A stretch of DNA of 64,000 nucleotides, taken from Mesorhizobium waimense (GTDB lineage: Bacteria > Pseudomonadota > Alphaproteobacteria > Rhizobiales > Rhizobiaceae). The notes under the pieces were generated by a model that made no database searches, was not told the DNA's origin, and worked only from the letters and a program-made list of their open reading frames with translations. Below, piece by piece: positions 43,314 to 52,638 of the stretch (positions are counted from its first letter, which is position 1; each line of letters begins with the position of its first letter). The stretch is from the NCBI RefSeq assembly GCF_003601975.1, contig NZ_QZWZ01000009.1, forward strand, positions 62,001-126,000, written 5' to 3'. The position numbers were made by a program, and so were the translations under genes.

Positions 43314-43829
43314 GTGATCAAGACCGCCCTTGTCGCCATGACCATCGTCGGCTGCGACTGCGACGCCAAGCTTTGCGAATATATCGGCGAGACGCCGGCC
43401 AAGTGGGCGACCATTGCCGACTGCGAGGCGGCGATGAAAAGCCAGATGCTTCACCAGAAGAATTTCAACTATCCGCTGGTTTCGGGCATTTGCCGCACCA
43501 AGGGCTCGGTGCCGTCCTCCCAACTGGCGGCGATAGCCTCAGCACCCGAGTTGACGACGCCTAGGCAAGCCGCAAGCGATCCGCTGCCGCCTGAACTCAG
43601 CCACAGGCCGAGCATTCCCGTCGGATCGCCGGCGACCGCGATGGAAACGGAAGCCGCAAGACCCGTCGCCTATGAAGCCGCGGTCGATGGCGGCCGCGCC
43701 GTGCTCTACCGCACCAAGGCTGGTTACGCCGTGGTCAAGACCGATCTCAGCCGCGCCGCATCCGCGACCGTCGACGTGGCGAAACGATCGGCGAACTGGC
43801 TGGCGGGGATCGTGCCGAGCGGACTGTAG
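43314..43829 (+). CDS. Hypothetical protein
   Basis: The 171-residue protein starts with GTG 43314 (AAAGGG 8 bases upstream) and a short hydrophobic MIKTALVAMTIVGCDCDAK, which could be a poor signal or lipoprotein-like segment (VGCDC). The N-terminal half, LCEYIGETPAKWATIADCEAAMKSQM.. SGICRTKG, has paired cysteines. A proline-rich middle follows (about 75-115), then a C-terminal AAVDGGRAVLYRTKAGYAVVKTDLSR. I do not recognise a family. The codon usage is GC-rich and consistent with a real gene. It is convergent with the secreted protein gene at 43840. Confidence 0.65.
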   Translation: MIKTALVAMTIVGCDCDAKLCEYIGETPAKWATIADCEAAMKSQMLHQKNFNYPLVSGICRTKGSVPSSQLAAIASAPELTTPRQAASDPLPPELSHRPSIPVGSPATAMETEAARPVAYEAAVDGGRAVLYRTKAGYAVVKTDLSRAASATVDVAKRSANWLAGIVPSGL

Positions 43830-43839
43830 TCCATCTTTC

Positions 43840-44466
43840 CTACAGCTTGACCTTGAGGTCCTCCCAGAACTTGTCGATCAGCGGCTTTTCGGTTGCAACG
43901 TCCTGATCGCCTATTCGCGTGATGAACAGCAGCCCTTGATCGGCAAGGCCGAAGCCGACGATCTCGAAGTCAGCGCTGTCGGTACGTGTCTTCACGGTGG
44001 CCTTGATGCCGGTCAGTTCCTTGCCGTCGGCGAGCTTGCGGGTCGTCGTTTCCTGTGTCAGCGTTCCACCCGCCTGAACGGATTCCCTCGTCATCTCCTG
44101 CAGCATCAGCTGGTTGAGAGACACCGGGTTCATCTTGTCATATTCCTGCACCACGACGATCGTGCCGAGGGCCGAAGCCATGAGATACTGGGTGATGCTG
44201 TCGCTGAGATCGCTCTTGGTGATCGAAATGTTGCTTGGATGAACAAAGGAAAAAGTGGCGCCCGAGAAGGTGGCGAAGTCATTGCGGTCGATCCGCACCT
44301 TGCTCGTCTTGCCGCCGGGCAAGCTCACGTTCACATCCTCGCCCGGGTCGATGTCGACCACCACGCCATCGATCGTCAGCTTGAAGGCTTTCAGGTCGTC
44401 GGCGCGGGCCAGCCCGACGTAAAACACAGTCACGGCAAGCGCTGCAGCCGCAAGTCTCGTTCGCAT
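43840..44466 (-). CDS. Secreted protein of unknown function
   Basis: The 208-residue protein has a signal peptide (MRTRLAAAALAVTVFYVGLARA, cleaved before DDLKAFKLTI), so it is exported to the periplasm. The mature part is about 185 residues with VVVDIDPGEDVNVSLPGG, FVHPSNISITKSDLSDS, TQYLMASALGTIVVVQEYDKMNP and a C-terminal LLFITRIGDQDVATEKPLIDKFWEDLKVKL. It looks like a small beta-rich protein with a terminal helix, but I do not recognise a named family. ATG at 44464-44466 was chosen because it begins the signal peptide; the frame continues upstream without a plausible start. Confidence 0.75.
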   Translation of the reverse strand: MRTRLAAAALAVTVFYVGLARADDLKAFKLTIDGVVVDIDPGEDVNVSLPGGKTSKVRIDRNDFATFSGATFSFVHPSNISITKSDLSDSITQYLMASALGTIVVVQEYDKMNPVSLNQLMLQEMTRESVQAGGTLTQETTTRKLADGKELTGIKATVKTRTDSADFEIVGFGLADQGLLFITRIGDQDVATEKPLIDKFWEDLKVKL

Positions 44467-44732
44467 GGCTTGTCCTATCCTCTTAAAAGCGGTTTCGCTG
44501 AACGCCTTCGATCGCCGTGCCCAATAGCAGGGCGGTCGAAGCCGCTTCGCGTTCAACCGCATACCATCCCCTCTTGACGGATAACGTGGCCGCCAAAAAC
44601 CATAGGCCAGTGCGGGAACGGCATGCCCAGAACCGGTAGCCTGGAGGTGATCCACGATGCGATCGACCCGGATTGTTCTGTTCATTGGTCCAGCCGGTCT
44701 GCCCGCTTCCCAGGGTTCGACCAATCTGGCAT

Positions 44733-45032
44733 ATGGTGCACCGCACAATCGCTGCTCCTTCGAAAGTCCCTCCCTTGCATCCCACAATTGAAATCATCGG
44801 CGCGTTTGCCGCGCTTATCACCACGCTCGGCTGGATTCCGCAGGTCGCCAAGGTGGCGCGCGAACGCCGCGCCGGCGACATCTCGCTGTTCGCCACCGGC
44901 TCGATCGCCACCGGCGTTTTCCTGTGGACGCTCTACGGCCTGTTGATCGGCTCGTGGCCGGTCATCCTGGCCAACGGCGTCACCTTCCTGTTCGTGATCG
45001 CCATCCTCGGCATGAAGCTGCGCTTCGGTTGA
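44733..45032 (+). CDS. SemiSWEET-type sugar transporter
   Basis: The protein of about 90-100 residues has three transmembrane helices in the SemiSWEET/PQ-loop pattern: IIGAFAALITTLGWIPQVAKVARERRAGDISL, with the conserved P-Q and the Asp/Ser that line the gate, then GSIATGVFLWTLYGLLIG and a last helix ILANGVTFLFVIAILGMKLRFG. These half-transporters dimerise to pass sugars. The start is uncertain: ATG 44733 adds MVHRTIAAPSKVPPL, while TTG 44775 would start directly at HPTIEIIGAF; neither has a clear ribosome site. It stands alone. Confidence 0.8.
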   Translation: MVHRTIAAPSKVPPLHPTIEIIGAFAALITTLGWIPQVAKVARERRAGDISLFATGSIATGVFLWTLYGLLIGSWPVILANGVTFLFVIAILGMKLRFG

Positions 45033-45084
45033 AATCCGAATTTGATGCATGATGATGCCGGCCACTCTCGTGAGGGGCCGTGCC

Positions 45085-45579
45085 ATGAAGTTTCCGGCCC
45101 ACGCAATGCTGTCCCTGATGCTGGTGTTTGTACCCGCGCCTGTTCGAGCGCAAAGCGCCGATCAAGGCGACGACAAGACCGTGATGGTAGCCCGGGATGA
45201 TCCGGAGATGACGGCAGCGATTGCGCAGGCCCGATCCAGCCTGGACGACTTCCTGGTTTTATCCGAAGCTCCGCCGCCGGGAACCGACGACTTCAAAGTT
45301 GAAGGTCATGATCGTGGACGGAAATGCGACGGAGCATTTCTGGGTCATCCCTTTCGAGCAGACCGCTACCGACTTTGCTGGCGTATTGGCGAACGAGCCG
45401 AAACTGGTCCAAAATGTCGTGAACGGCAAGTATATCAAATTTTCCCGCGACGATAGTCCGACTGGGGCCACACCAAGAACGGCCATCAGGTCGGCAGCTT
45501 TACCGTTTGCGTGATGCTGAAGAAGATGTCCAAGCAGGACGCGGACTATGTGCGCAGCAATTATCGCTTCGACTGTTGA
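45085..45579 (+). pseudogene. DUF2314 (YegJ-like) gene with two frameshifts
   Basis: A full-length secreted DUF2314 protein can be followed through three segments. Segment 1 (from ATG 45085) has a signal peptide and DDPEMTAAIAQARSSLDDFLVLSEAPPPGTDDFK. At the AAA near 45295-45297 one extra base shifts the frame to KVMIVDGNATEHFWVIPFEQ .. FAGVLANEPKLVQNVVNGKYIKFSRDD. Near 45455-45457 a missing base restores the first frame with SDWGHTKNGHQVGSFTVCVM .. YRFDC, stop at 45577-45579. Without repair, translation stops at 45454-45456 with a scrambled tail. Either the gene is recently inactivated or the sequence has two errors. The family function is unknown. Confidence 0.8.
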
Positions 45580-45609
45580 AAGCGGCAGCGGTCCATACCC
45601 GGCTGTCGT

Positions 45610-46581
45610 TCAACCCGCCGCTTCGTCCGTCGCGCCGATCTTGCGCACCAGTGCAGCCGTCGCCAGCATCGCGCCCATGTCCGCGATCATCGGCGCGACA
45701 TGGGTCTGGTAGTCGAGCGACACCGAAATATCGGGTAGCTCAAAGAAATCCTTCGGCTGCGGCAGCAGCAGGAACCCATCGCTGCCATCGAGCGCCACGC
45801 GCGCCGGGTCGTCGGGCCAGGTTTCGCCGAGCCATTTCAGAGCCTGCGCCAGCCGGCCGCTGACCAGCGGCCGCGCCGCTTCGACATTGTCGGTGCGGAA
45901 TTCGTAGGCGGCATCGAGTTCCGGCACACCGGAGGACAGCTCTTCCATCCTGCTGGCGAACATGCCGCGGAAAAAGCCAACGACCACATTGGCCCGGCGC
46001 GTCGCCACCAGCGAGCCGGGGAATGGTGTGATCGTCTCGAAGGCGACGATGACGCCTCTGAATGCCGTGGACGAGCCCTTGCCGGTACCCTCGCGCAGCT
46101 CTGCCTCATAAAGCTCGAACGCAAACCCCTCGTAGCGGCCGGAAAAGACATCGTCGAACGATTGCCGGTTGAAGGGACCAACCGTCTCACGGGGCAACCG
46201 GTCGAACGAATTCGGCTGAACGCCGTGCTGGTAGCGTATGTCCTGGATGAACCCGAAGATCATCGGCAGCAGCGTCTCGCGGAAGGATTGCTGCAATCTG
46301 GTCGCCGGCTTTACCGCCTGGAAGTAGAACACCAGCGCCGCAACGAAACCGCCGACATAAAGGAACACGTGCGGCGTCGAGAACCATTGCTCGTAGGGGT
46401 CGGCGACCTTGTTGAAGAACCAGGCGACAAGCACCACGAAGACCACCACAAGGCCGATGAACACCGGCACTCGCCAGCGCACCTGCCGGTAGGCCGACGC
46501 CCGCCTGGCCTCATAGGCCTCGATATCCTTCCTGATGCCGGCGATCACCGCCTCGCTCGGCATGAAATCCGCCGTTTCCAT
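45610..46581 (-). CDS. DUF3137 family membrane protein
   Basis: The 323-residue protein has two closely spaced transmembrane helices (VPVFIGLVVVFVVLVAWFFNKV and FLYVGGFVAALVFYFQAV) near residues 37-100. A large cytoplasmic domain with FDDVFSGRYEGFAFELYEAELREGTGKGSSTAFRGVIVAFE and ARPLVSGRLAQALKWLGE follows. This is the DUF3137 pattern. The function is unknown; similar proteins in other bacteria bear the same two-helix anchor. ATG at 46579-46581 is used; ATG 46563 six codons later is also possible. It is convergent with the broken DUF2314 gene and lies downstream of the CapA gene on the same strand. Confidence 0.8.
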   Translation of the reverse strand: METADFMPSEAVIAGIRKDIEAYEARRASAYRQVRWRVPVFIGLVVVFVVLVAWFFNKVADPYEQWFSTPHVFLYVGGFVAALVFYFQAVKPATRLQQSFRETLLPMIFGFIQDIRYQHGVQPNSFDRLPRETVGPFNRQSFDDVFSGRYEGFAFELYEAELREGTGKGSSTAFRGVIVAFETITPFPGSLVATRRANVVVGFFRGMFASRMEELSSGVPELDAAYEFRTDNVEAARPLVSGRLAQALKWLGETWPDDPARVALDGSDGFLLLPQPKDFFELPDISVSLDYQTHVAPMIADMGAMLATAALVRKIGATDEAAG

Positions 46582-46657
46582 CGCCACCCCCGCCGCAAGC
46601 CTGACTCTGCCATCGCATGATAGCCGCTTTTGCCGGAAAGTCGCCAGCCTGCGGCTT

Positions 46658-47779
46658 TCACACGCTTGCGAATTGCTCGCCAAAAATCGCCTTCAGCCGG
46701 GCGTCGACCTTGACGCGTATCCGCCCCTCCAGCGCCTGCAACGGAACCAACCGCTCATGATCGCCGGCGCGCAGCCGCATGAACGGGTGCATTCGATAGG
46801 CGGCGATCCTGCCGCGCATGCCGAGGTCGGCGCTGACATCGACGGTGAGGATGGAGCCGATACGGCCCGGCCATGGCTGGCGGGCGAAGGCGGTACCGAG
46901 AAAATCGCCAAGCCCATAGGCGACAAGCGTCTTGTCGATCCGCTCTACCGGCTGCACGACATGGGCATGGTGCCCGCCGATCAGCCCGACGCCGTGCCCG
47001 GCCAGCCGCCGCGCCATCATCCTCGTCTCAGCGTGCGGAAAATGCCGGAACTCCCAGTCCCAATGCGGTACCGCGCAGACGAGATCGACGCCCTTGGCCG
47101 CGGCCAGCGGCCACCGCGCCGGGTCGCCTTGCATGGACACGCGGCTCGAGAATTCTTTTGCATCGGCATTGCGCCACAACGTGAAGGCGGCAAAGCCGAT
47201 CGTCAGCGGCCCGACCGCAAGCCGCTCGACCGGACCCTTCGCGGCGGTACCTATGGTACGGATGCCAAGCCGCTTCAGCGCCGCGACCGTCTCATCGAAG
47301 CCAGCGACGCCCTGGTCGAGGACATGGTTGTTGGCCAGCGACAGAACGAGCTTTTTGTGCGTGACGCCGGCGGCCGCCAATGCCTCGGCGAGAAAGCGTT
47401 CGGTCATCGCATGATGCGTGCCGAGCCTCGTGCCCATCACCGCGCTCGGCCGCTCGACGATGGGGCTTTCGCAATTGCCGACCACCAGATCGGCGGAGGC
47501 AAGCAACGCCTTGATCGCCGGATCGCAGTCCGGCGCACTGCGGTTGGCGACGGCCGAGATATCGCCGACGAAGGCCAACCGCACCGTCCGCGCCGGCGGC
47601 GGTTCGATCAGCATCCCGGCCGCTGGTGCGAAACCGTGCGCGTCGCCAGTCAGCGACGGCCGGAGGAAACGCGGCAGCCAGGACAATTTGTAGGAAAGCG
47701 GATAGTTCGACACGCGGCGCCCAGTTGTTTGCCTTGTGTAGACTGTCTGCCCGATCGGTTGAAGCGCATCTGTCGGCAA
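46658..47779 (-). CDS. CapA family protein (metallophosphatase fold)
   Basis: The 373-residue protein has the PGA_cap domain: LAFVGDISAV (metal-binding G-D), DLVVGNCESPI (N-x-E), LSLANNHVLDQG (N-N-H), a GGHHAHVVQPVE motif and YGLGDFLG. CapA-type proteins belong to the calcineurin-like metallophosphatase superfamily; some take part in polyglutamate capsule or extracellular polymer export, and many are of unknown role. There is no CapB/CapC homologue nearby, so capsule synthesis is not implied. The start is uncertain: ATG 47779 gives 20 extra residues before a possible GTG at 47713 (VSNYPLSYKLSWLP). Confidence 0.82.
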   Translation of the reverse strand: MPTDALQPIGQTVYTRQTTGRRVSNYPLSYKLSWLPRFLRPSLTGDAHGFAPAAGMLIEPPPARTVRLAFVGDISAVANRSAPDCDPAIKALLASADLVVGNCESPIVERPSAVMGTRLGTHHAMTERFLAEALAAAGVTHKKLVLSLANNHVLDQGVAGFDETVAALKRLGIRTIGTAAKGPVERLAVGPLTIGFAAFTLWRNADAKEFSSRVSMQGDPARWPLAAAKGVDLVCAVPHWDWEFRHFPHAETRMMARRLAGHGVGLIGGHHAHVVQPVERIDKTLVAYGLGDFLGTAFARQPWPGRIGSILTVDVSADLGMRGRIAAYRMHPFMRLRAGDHERLVPLQALEGRIRVKVDARLKAIFGEQFASV

Positions 47780-47879
47780 TGGGCGCCTCGATTGTCACCT
47801 TATCGCGGCACGGGATCGATAGGCGCAACGATCCGAATGCGTGTATGTTTGTGCCAGATTGCCAAGGGAGGGGCCCAAA

Positions 47880-49130
47880 ATGAAGCGATTTTCGAGCCTG
47901 ATGGCCTGCGCCGTCATCCTGCTGCCGCTTGCTTCCGCCAATGCCGCGGCCCCCGATCCGGCCACCCTGTTCGAGGCCAAGACCGTGGCCGATCGCGATG
48001 GCGCGCTCGCCGCGCTGGAAGCCGCCGCTCCCAGCGATCCCGCATCAGCCTATGCCGCCGGCGCCGGTGAATTCTTCACCGCGCTGGAGATCCTGGCGAG
48101 TGGCCTGCACCGCCACGGTTTCGACAGCCCGCAATCTTTCATGCTGCCGCTGATGCGGCTTCCCGTGCCCGACAATGCCAACCCCGAGCCACTGACCTAT
48201 GGGCAATTCCGCGCCATCCTGACCGCTTTCCGCGACCGGCTGGAAAGATCCGCCGCCACGCTTGGCTCGGTGCCTGCCGATGCGGATATCGGCATGGCCA
48301 TCGATCTCGGCCGTTTCGGCATCGATCTCAATGAGGACGGCCAGATCGCGCCGGACGAAAGCGCCCTCACCATCATGGCGGCCCTCGCGCGCGGCGGCGC
48401 CGCTCCGGATGGCGCCGCTCCCACCCTCACGTTCCGCTTCGATCGTGCCGACGGCTACTGGCTGCAGGGCTACGCCGAATTCCTGATGGCCCAAGCCGAT
48501 TTCTGGCTGGCGCATGATTTCAGGAACACGTTCGATGGTTCGTTCCACATGCTGTTCCCGCGCGCCAAACTGCCGCTGCAGGACACGCTCGTTCCGCTCG
48601 ACGGCGGCATGAACGGCAGCATCTTTTCGTCCGAATGGCGCTTTGCCGACTTCATTTCGCTGGTGCATCTCATCAACTGGCAGGTGGTCGAGCCGGAACG
48701 CCGGCAAGCGGCGCGCCGCCATTTGCTGGAGATGATCCGACTGTCGCGCGAAGACTGGAAGGCAATCCGCGCCGAGACCGACAATGACCGCGAATGGCTG
48801 CCCGGCCCCCAGCAGAAGGGCGCCAGCCCGCTGACCGGCCTCGAGGTCGGCGAGGACCAGGTCCAGGCCTGGCACTCCGCGTTGACCATGGCCGACGACC
48901 TGCTCGAAGGCCGTGTGCTGTTGCCGCACTTCCGCATCGCCGACAAGGGCATCAACATGAAGCGCTTCTTCGACGAGCCGAAACCTTTCGACCTGGTGCT
49001 GTCGATCACCGGCCCCGCCATCGCGCCCTATCTCGAAAGCGGCAAGATCCTGACAGGCGAGGAGTTCGACCAGATCCAGCGCCAGTTCCGCGGCGCCGGT
49101 TTTTTGACTTTCGCGCTGTGGTTCAACTGA
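47880..49130 (+). CDS. Secreted protein with an EF-hand-like loop
   Basis: The 416-residue protein has a signal peptide (MKRFSSLMACAVILLPLASANAA) and is exported. Near residues 150-161 it has DLNEDGQIAPDE, which satisfies the 12-residue EF-hand calcium-loop consensus (D-x-N-x-D-G-x-I-x-x-x-E). The rest is rich in Trp and aromatic residues (YWLQGYAEFLMAQADFWLAHDF, SSEWRFADFISLVHLINWQ) and ends FRGAGFLTFALWFN. I do not recognise a named family, although it looks like a conserved rhizobial exported protein. AAGGGAGG lies 8 bases before ATG 47880. It is divergent from capA and followed by uvrB. Confidence 0.78.
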   Translation: MKRFSSLMACAVILLPLASANAAAPDPATLFEAKTVADRDGALAALEAAAPSDPASAYAAGAGEFFTALEILASGLHRHGFDSPQSFMLPLMRLPVPDNANPEPLTYGQFRAILTAFRDRLERSAATLGSVPADADIGMAIDLGRFGIDLNEDGQIAPDESALTIMAALARGGAAPDGAAPTLTFRFDRADGYWLQGYAEFLMAQADFWLAHDFRNTFDGSFHMLFPRAKLPLQDTLVPLDGGMNGSIFSSEWRFADFISLVHLINWQVVEPERRQAARRHLLEMIRLSREDWKAIRAETDNDREWLPGPQQKGASPLTGLEVGEDQVQAWHSALTMADDLLEGRVLLPHFRIADKGINMKRFFDEPKPFDLVLSITGPAIAPYLESGKILTGEEFDQIQRQFRGAGFLTFALWFN

Positions 49131-49249
49131 GCGGGTACATCTCGGCACGCCACCGCTCCTGACAGCCTGCTGTCAGCAGCTTGGCTTGGCCGTGCGCCCC
49201 TCGTCACTCCGCTCTTTCCATTTTGGCCGAGTCCTCCCATATTCGGGTC

Positions 49250-52200
49250 ATGGCCAAACTTCCCGACAAGAAAACGCCTCCATCGGCGCACGACGACGTT
49301 GGCGTGCCGAAGCGGCGCAGCCCGCTGACCGATTTCCTCGATGCATCGGAGCCGTTGCACAAGGGCGGCTTTGCCGAGGCACCGCAGGCCGAATTCTCAG
49401 CTACGCCGCTGACCGGCTCGATCGCCGATTGGGCCGAACAGATCGAGCGCGAGGCCGAACAGCAGCCGAAGCCGAAAGCCGCAAAGAAAATCCCCGAGCG
49501 CTCCGCCGCTCCGGGGCGCACGGCGCGCGGCACTTCGATGGGCGGCGCGGCCACTGCCCGCGAACGCACAGCAGCCGGCCTCAACCCGGTCGCGGGCCTC
49601 GACATCTCGTTGGAAGACGCCGAAACCATGACCTCCAGCGGTGTCACCGCGACGGTCGCGGCGCTGTCGGCGCTGATCGAGTCCGGCAATCCCTTGCACA
49701 AGGACGGCGTGCTATGGACGCCGCACCGCCCTGCCCGCCCGGAAAAATCCGAGGGCGGCATTGCCATCAAGATGGTGTCGGATTTCGAGCCGGCCGGCGA
49801 CCAGCCGACGGCGATCAAGGATCTCGTCGAGGGCGTCGACGGCAACGACCGCACCCAGGTGCTGCTCGGCGTCACTGGTTCCGGCAAGACCTTCACCATG
49901 GCCAAGGTGATCGAGGAAACGCAGCGTCCTGCTTTGATCCTGGCGCCCAACAAGACGCTGGCCGCGCAGCTCTATTCCGAGTTCAAGAAATTCTTCCCGG
50001 AAAACGCCGTCGAGTATTTCGTCTCCTACTACGACTATTACCAGCCGGAAGCCTACGTGCCGCGCACCGACACCTTCATCGAGAAGGAATCCTCGATCAA
50101 CGAGCAGATCGACCGCATGCGCCACTCGGCGACGCGCTCGCTGCTCGAGCGAGACGATGTCATCATCGTCGCCTCGGTGTCCTGCATCTACGGTATCGGC
50201 TCGGTCGAGACCTATACGGCGATGACCTTCCAGATGCAGATCGGCGACCGACTCGACCAGCGCGCTCTGCTCGCCGATCTCGTCGCCCAGCAATATAAGC
50301 GCCAGGACATCAATTTCGTCCGCGGCTCGTTCCGCGTGCGCGGCGACACGATCGAGATCTTCCCTGCCCACCTTGAGGATCGCGCCTGGCGCATCTCGAT
50401 GTTCGGCGACGAGATCGAGTCGATCACCGAGTTCGACCCGCTGACCGGCCAGAAAACCGGCGAGCTGAAGAGCGTCAAGATCTATGCCAACTCGCACTAT
50501 GTGACGCCACGCCCGACCTTGAATCAAGCCATCAAGTCGATCAAGGAAGAACTCAAGCACCGGCTGCAAGAGCTTGAAAAGGCTGGCCGCCTTCTGGAGG
50601 CACAGCGGCTGGAACAGCGCACGCGCTTCGATCTGGAGATGCTGGAAGCGACTGGCTCCTGCGCCGGCATCGAGAACTATTCGCGCTATCTCACTGGCCG
50701 CCAGCCAGGCGATCCGCCGCCAACCTTGTTCGAATACATTCCCGACAATGCGCTGGTCTTCATCGACGAAAGCCACGTCACCGTGCCGCAGATTGGCGGC
50801 ATGTATCGCGGCGACTTCCGCCGCAAGGCGACGCTGGCCGAATATGGTTTCCGACTGCCGTCCTGCATGGACAACCGTCCGCTGCGCTTCGAGGAATGGG
50901 ATGCGATGCGCCCGCTTTCCGTCGCGGTTTCGGCGACCCCCGGCGGCTGGGAGTTGGAGCAGTCCGGCGGCGTCTTCGCCGAGCAGGTCATCCGCCCGAC
51001 CGGCCTGATCGACCCGCCGGTCGAAGTGCGTCCGGCCAAGAGCCAGGTCGACGATGTCGTCGGCGAGATCCGCGACACCACCAGGGCCGGCTACCGCACG
51101 CTGGTTACGGTGTTGACCAAGCGCATGGCCGAGGACCTGACCGAGTACCTGCACGAACAGGGCATCCGCGTCCGCTACATGCACTCCGACATCGACACGC
51201 TGGAGCGCATCGAGATCCTGCGCGACTTGCGCCTCGGCGCTTTCGACGTGCTGGTCGGCATCAACCTTTTGCGCGAGGGCCTCGACATTCCCGAATGCGG
51301 CTTCGTCGCCATCCTCGACGCCGACAAGGAAGGCTTTTTGCGTTCCGAAACCTCGCTGATCCAGACCATCGGCCGCGCCGCACGAAACGTCGACGGCAAG
51401 GTCATCCTCTATGCCGACCAGGTCACTGGCTCGATGGAACGGGCGATGGCCGAGACCAACCGCCGTCGTGAAAAGCAGATGGAATGGAACGCGGCCAACG
51501 GCATCACCCCGGAATCGGTCAAGTCGCGCATCTCCGACATTCTCGACTCGGTCTACGAGAAAGACCATGTCCGCGCCGACATCTCGCAATTCACCGACAG
51601 CGCCGGCGCCATGATGGGCAACAATCTCAAGGCCCATCTCGAAGCGCTCGACAAGCAGATGCGCGATGCCGCCGCCAATCTCGACTTCGAGAAGGCGGCC
51701 CGCATCCGCGACGAGATCAAGCGCCTGCGCGAGATGGAACTGTCGATCTCCGACGATCCGCTGGCGCGCGAGGTGGAAGGCCAAAGTCCCGCCTCAGGCC
51801 GCGAAAAGGGCAAGCACAACAAGGGCGTGGCCAAACATCGTACGACCGAGGAACAGGAGCGTTTCCGCAAGTTCGACGAAGCGCGTGCCGCCGAAGAGGC
51901 GGCCAAGGCAGCCCGGCCCAACCTCTTCCGCAAGCCGGATCTCGACGAAATGGGCGCCGACGGCGCCGTGCCGGTGAAGAAGCCGCTGTTCTCGAAGCCG
52001 TCGCTCGACGCCATGGGCCCTGGCACCGACATGCCGACGCCGGCGGGGGCGGTGTCGCGCTCGCTGTTCAAGAAACAGTCGGCGTCCGAAGCGCACGGCT
52101 CGGATTTCGGCATCCCCGGCGAGCCGGTCAAACCGCTGTTCAAGAAGAACTCGCTTGACGAGATGACCGTGCGTCGAACGGAAAAGCCGGTCGAAGGAAG

Positions 52201-52396
52201 GGTGCCGGCGAAGCCCCGGCCGATCTCCCCGCAAGTGGGGGAGATGTCCGGCAGGACAGAGGGGGGCGCGAAGGAACGCGACGATTCCAGCAAACCCATC
52301 GTTCGTCAGCGCGCCGGCATTGGTTCCTACGAAGACCCTGCCGCCGCCCGCCGCGAAAAGCGCCGGCCGGGGAAGACGGGACGGCCGGGGAAGTAG
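49250..52396 (+). CDS. uvrB: Excinuclease ABC subunit B with long terminal extensions
   Basis: The 1048-residue protein contains a complete UvrB core from about 171 ([15 protein letters not shown]): Walker A GVTGSGKT, the beta-hairpin [12 protein letters not shown], the DESH motif at about 505, helicase motifs V and VI, and the UVR domain at about 796-831 that binds UvrC. It loads on damaged DNA with UvrA. Unlike the roughly 670-residue E. coli protein it has about 170 extra N-terminal and 200 extra C-terminal residues. The tail has four copies of an L-F-x-K-x-S/D-L-D-E-M-like unit. A palindromic DNA repeat (52220-52267) lies inside the coding frame. ATG 49250 begins MAKLPDKK; upstream in-frame codons look non-coding. 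Confidence 0.93.
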   Translation: MAKLPDKKTPPSAHDDVGVPKRRSPLTDFLDASEPLHKGGFAEAPQAEFSATPLTGSIADWAEQIEREAEQQPKPKAAKKIPERSAAPGRTARGTSMGGAATARERTAAGLNPVAGLDISLEDAETMTSSGVTATVAALSALIESGNPLHKDGVLWTPHRPARPEKSEGGIAIKMVSDFEPAGDQPTAIKDLVEGVDGNDRTQVLLGVTGSGKTFTMAKVIEETQRPALILAPNKTLAAQLYSEFKKFFPENAVEYFVSYYDYYQPEAYVPRTDTFIEKESSINEQIDRMRHSATRSLLERDDVIIVASVSCIYGIGSVETYTAMTFQMQIGDRLDQRALLADLVAQQYKRQDINFVRGSFRVRGDTIEIFPAHLEDRAWRISMFGDEIESITEFDPLTGQKTGELKSVKIYANSHYVTPRPTLNQAIKSIKEELKHRLQELEKAGRLLEAQRLEQRTRFDLEMLEATGSCAGIENYSRYLTGRQPGDPPPTLFEYIPDNALVFIDESHVTVPQIGGMYRGDFRRKATLAEYGFRLPSCMDNRPLRFEEWDAMRPLSVAVSATPGGWELEQSGGVFAEQVIRPTGLIDPPVEVRPAKSQVDDVVGEIRDTTRAGYRTLVTVLTKRMAEDLTEYLHEQGIRVRYMHSDIDTLERIEILRDLRLGAFDVLVGINLLREGLDIPECGFVAILDADKEGFLRSETSLIQTIGRAARNVDGKVILYADQVTGSMERAMAETNRRREKQMEWNAANGITPESVKSRISDILDSVYEKDHVRADISQFTDSAGAMMGNNLKAHLEALDKQMRDAAANLDFEKAARIRDEIKRLREMELSISDDPLAREVEGQSPASGREKGKHNKGVAKHRTTEEQERFRKFDEARAAEEAAKAARPNLFRKPDLDEMGADGAVPVKKPLFSKPSLDAMGPGTDMPTPAGAVSRSLFKKQSASEAHGSDFGIPGEPVKPLFKKNSLDEMTVRRTEKPVEGRVPAKPRPISPQVGEMSGRTEGGAKERDDSSKPIVRQRAGIGSYEDPAAARREKRRPGKTGRPGK
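52220..52267. repeat. TCTCCCC-type repeat inside the uvrB coding sequence
   Basis: CCGATCTCCCC and GGGGGAGAT form a hairpin, followed by GTCCGGCAGGACAGAGGGGG. The same unit appears in reverse at 52427-52473. Within uvrB it is translated in frame as [16 protein letters not shown], about residues 991-1006, in the tail beyond the UVR domain. Confidence 0.8.
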
Positions 52397-52572
52397 GTTC
52401 AAATTATTCGAAACGCTAGCGGGACAGCCCCCTCTGTCTTGCCGGACATCTCCCCCTCTTGGGGGGAGATCGGCAGTTTCAGCGCCCGCTCACTCTCTCG
52501 GCAGCCCCTTGCCATCAGCCCCGCCCATGGTGTAGCCATTGCGCACACTCAACGTCTTGAAAGGAGGGCTGC
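52397..52572. other. Intergenic region past uvrB
   Basis: It holds only the inverted repeat unit at 52427-52473 and the promoter area of the ABC-F leader transcript. No gene is visible. Confidence 0.5.
52427..52473. repeat. TCTCCCC-type repeat downstream of uvrB, reverse orientation
   Basis: GCCCCCTCTGTCTTGCCGGA followed by CATCTCCCCCTCTTGGGGGG is the reverse complement of the unit at 52220-52267 with few changes. The two are about 160 bases apart and would pair in the uvrB transcript, forming a long hairpin over the end of the coding sequence and the stop. Confidence 0.8.
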
Positions 52573-52638
52573 GTGAATTTCGACCACCACCGTCAGCGCG
52601 GCCCTGTCTGTGCCCTGCGAGCTTGCTTGCAGGGCTGA
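52573..52638 (+). CDS. Leader peptide upstream of the ABC-F gene
   Basis: A 21-codon frame starts with GTG 52573, with AAAGGAGGG ending 4 bases upstream, one of the strongest ribosome sites in the window, and ends TGA 52636-52638. The peptide begins MNFDHHRQRG and ends CALRACLQG. Its last codons overlap the 5' arm of a perfect 7-bp hairpin, GCCCTGC / GCAGGGC (52612-52635). An alternative GCCCTG at 52600 could take the same 3' arm. Ribosome stalling in such a leader is the usual trigger for translational or transcriptional attenuation of antibiotic-resistance ABC-F genes. That it does so here is inference. Confidence 0.6.
   Translation: MNFDHHRQRGPVCALRACLQG

Noticed and set aside
49712..51784. 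Long minus-strand frame of 690 codons opposite uvrB
   Set aside because: It is rich in His, Asp, Val and Ala in the manner of antisense GC-rich frames and lacks any domain. UvrB motifs fill the other strand.
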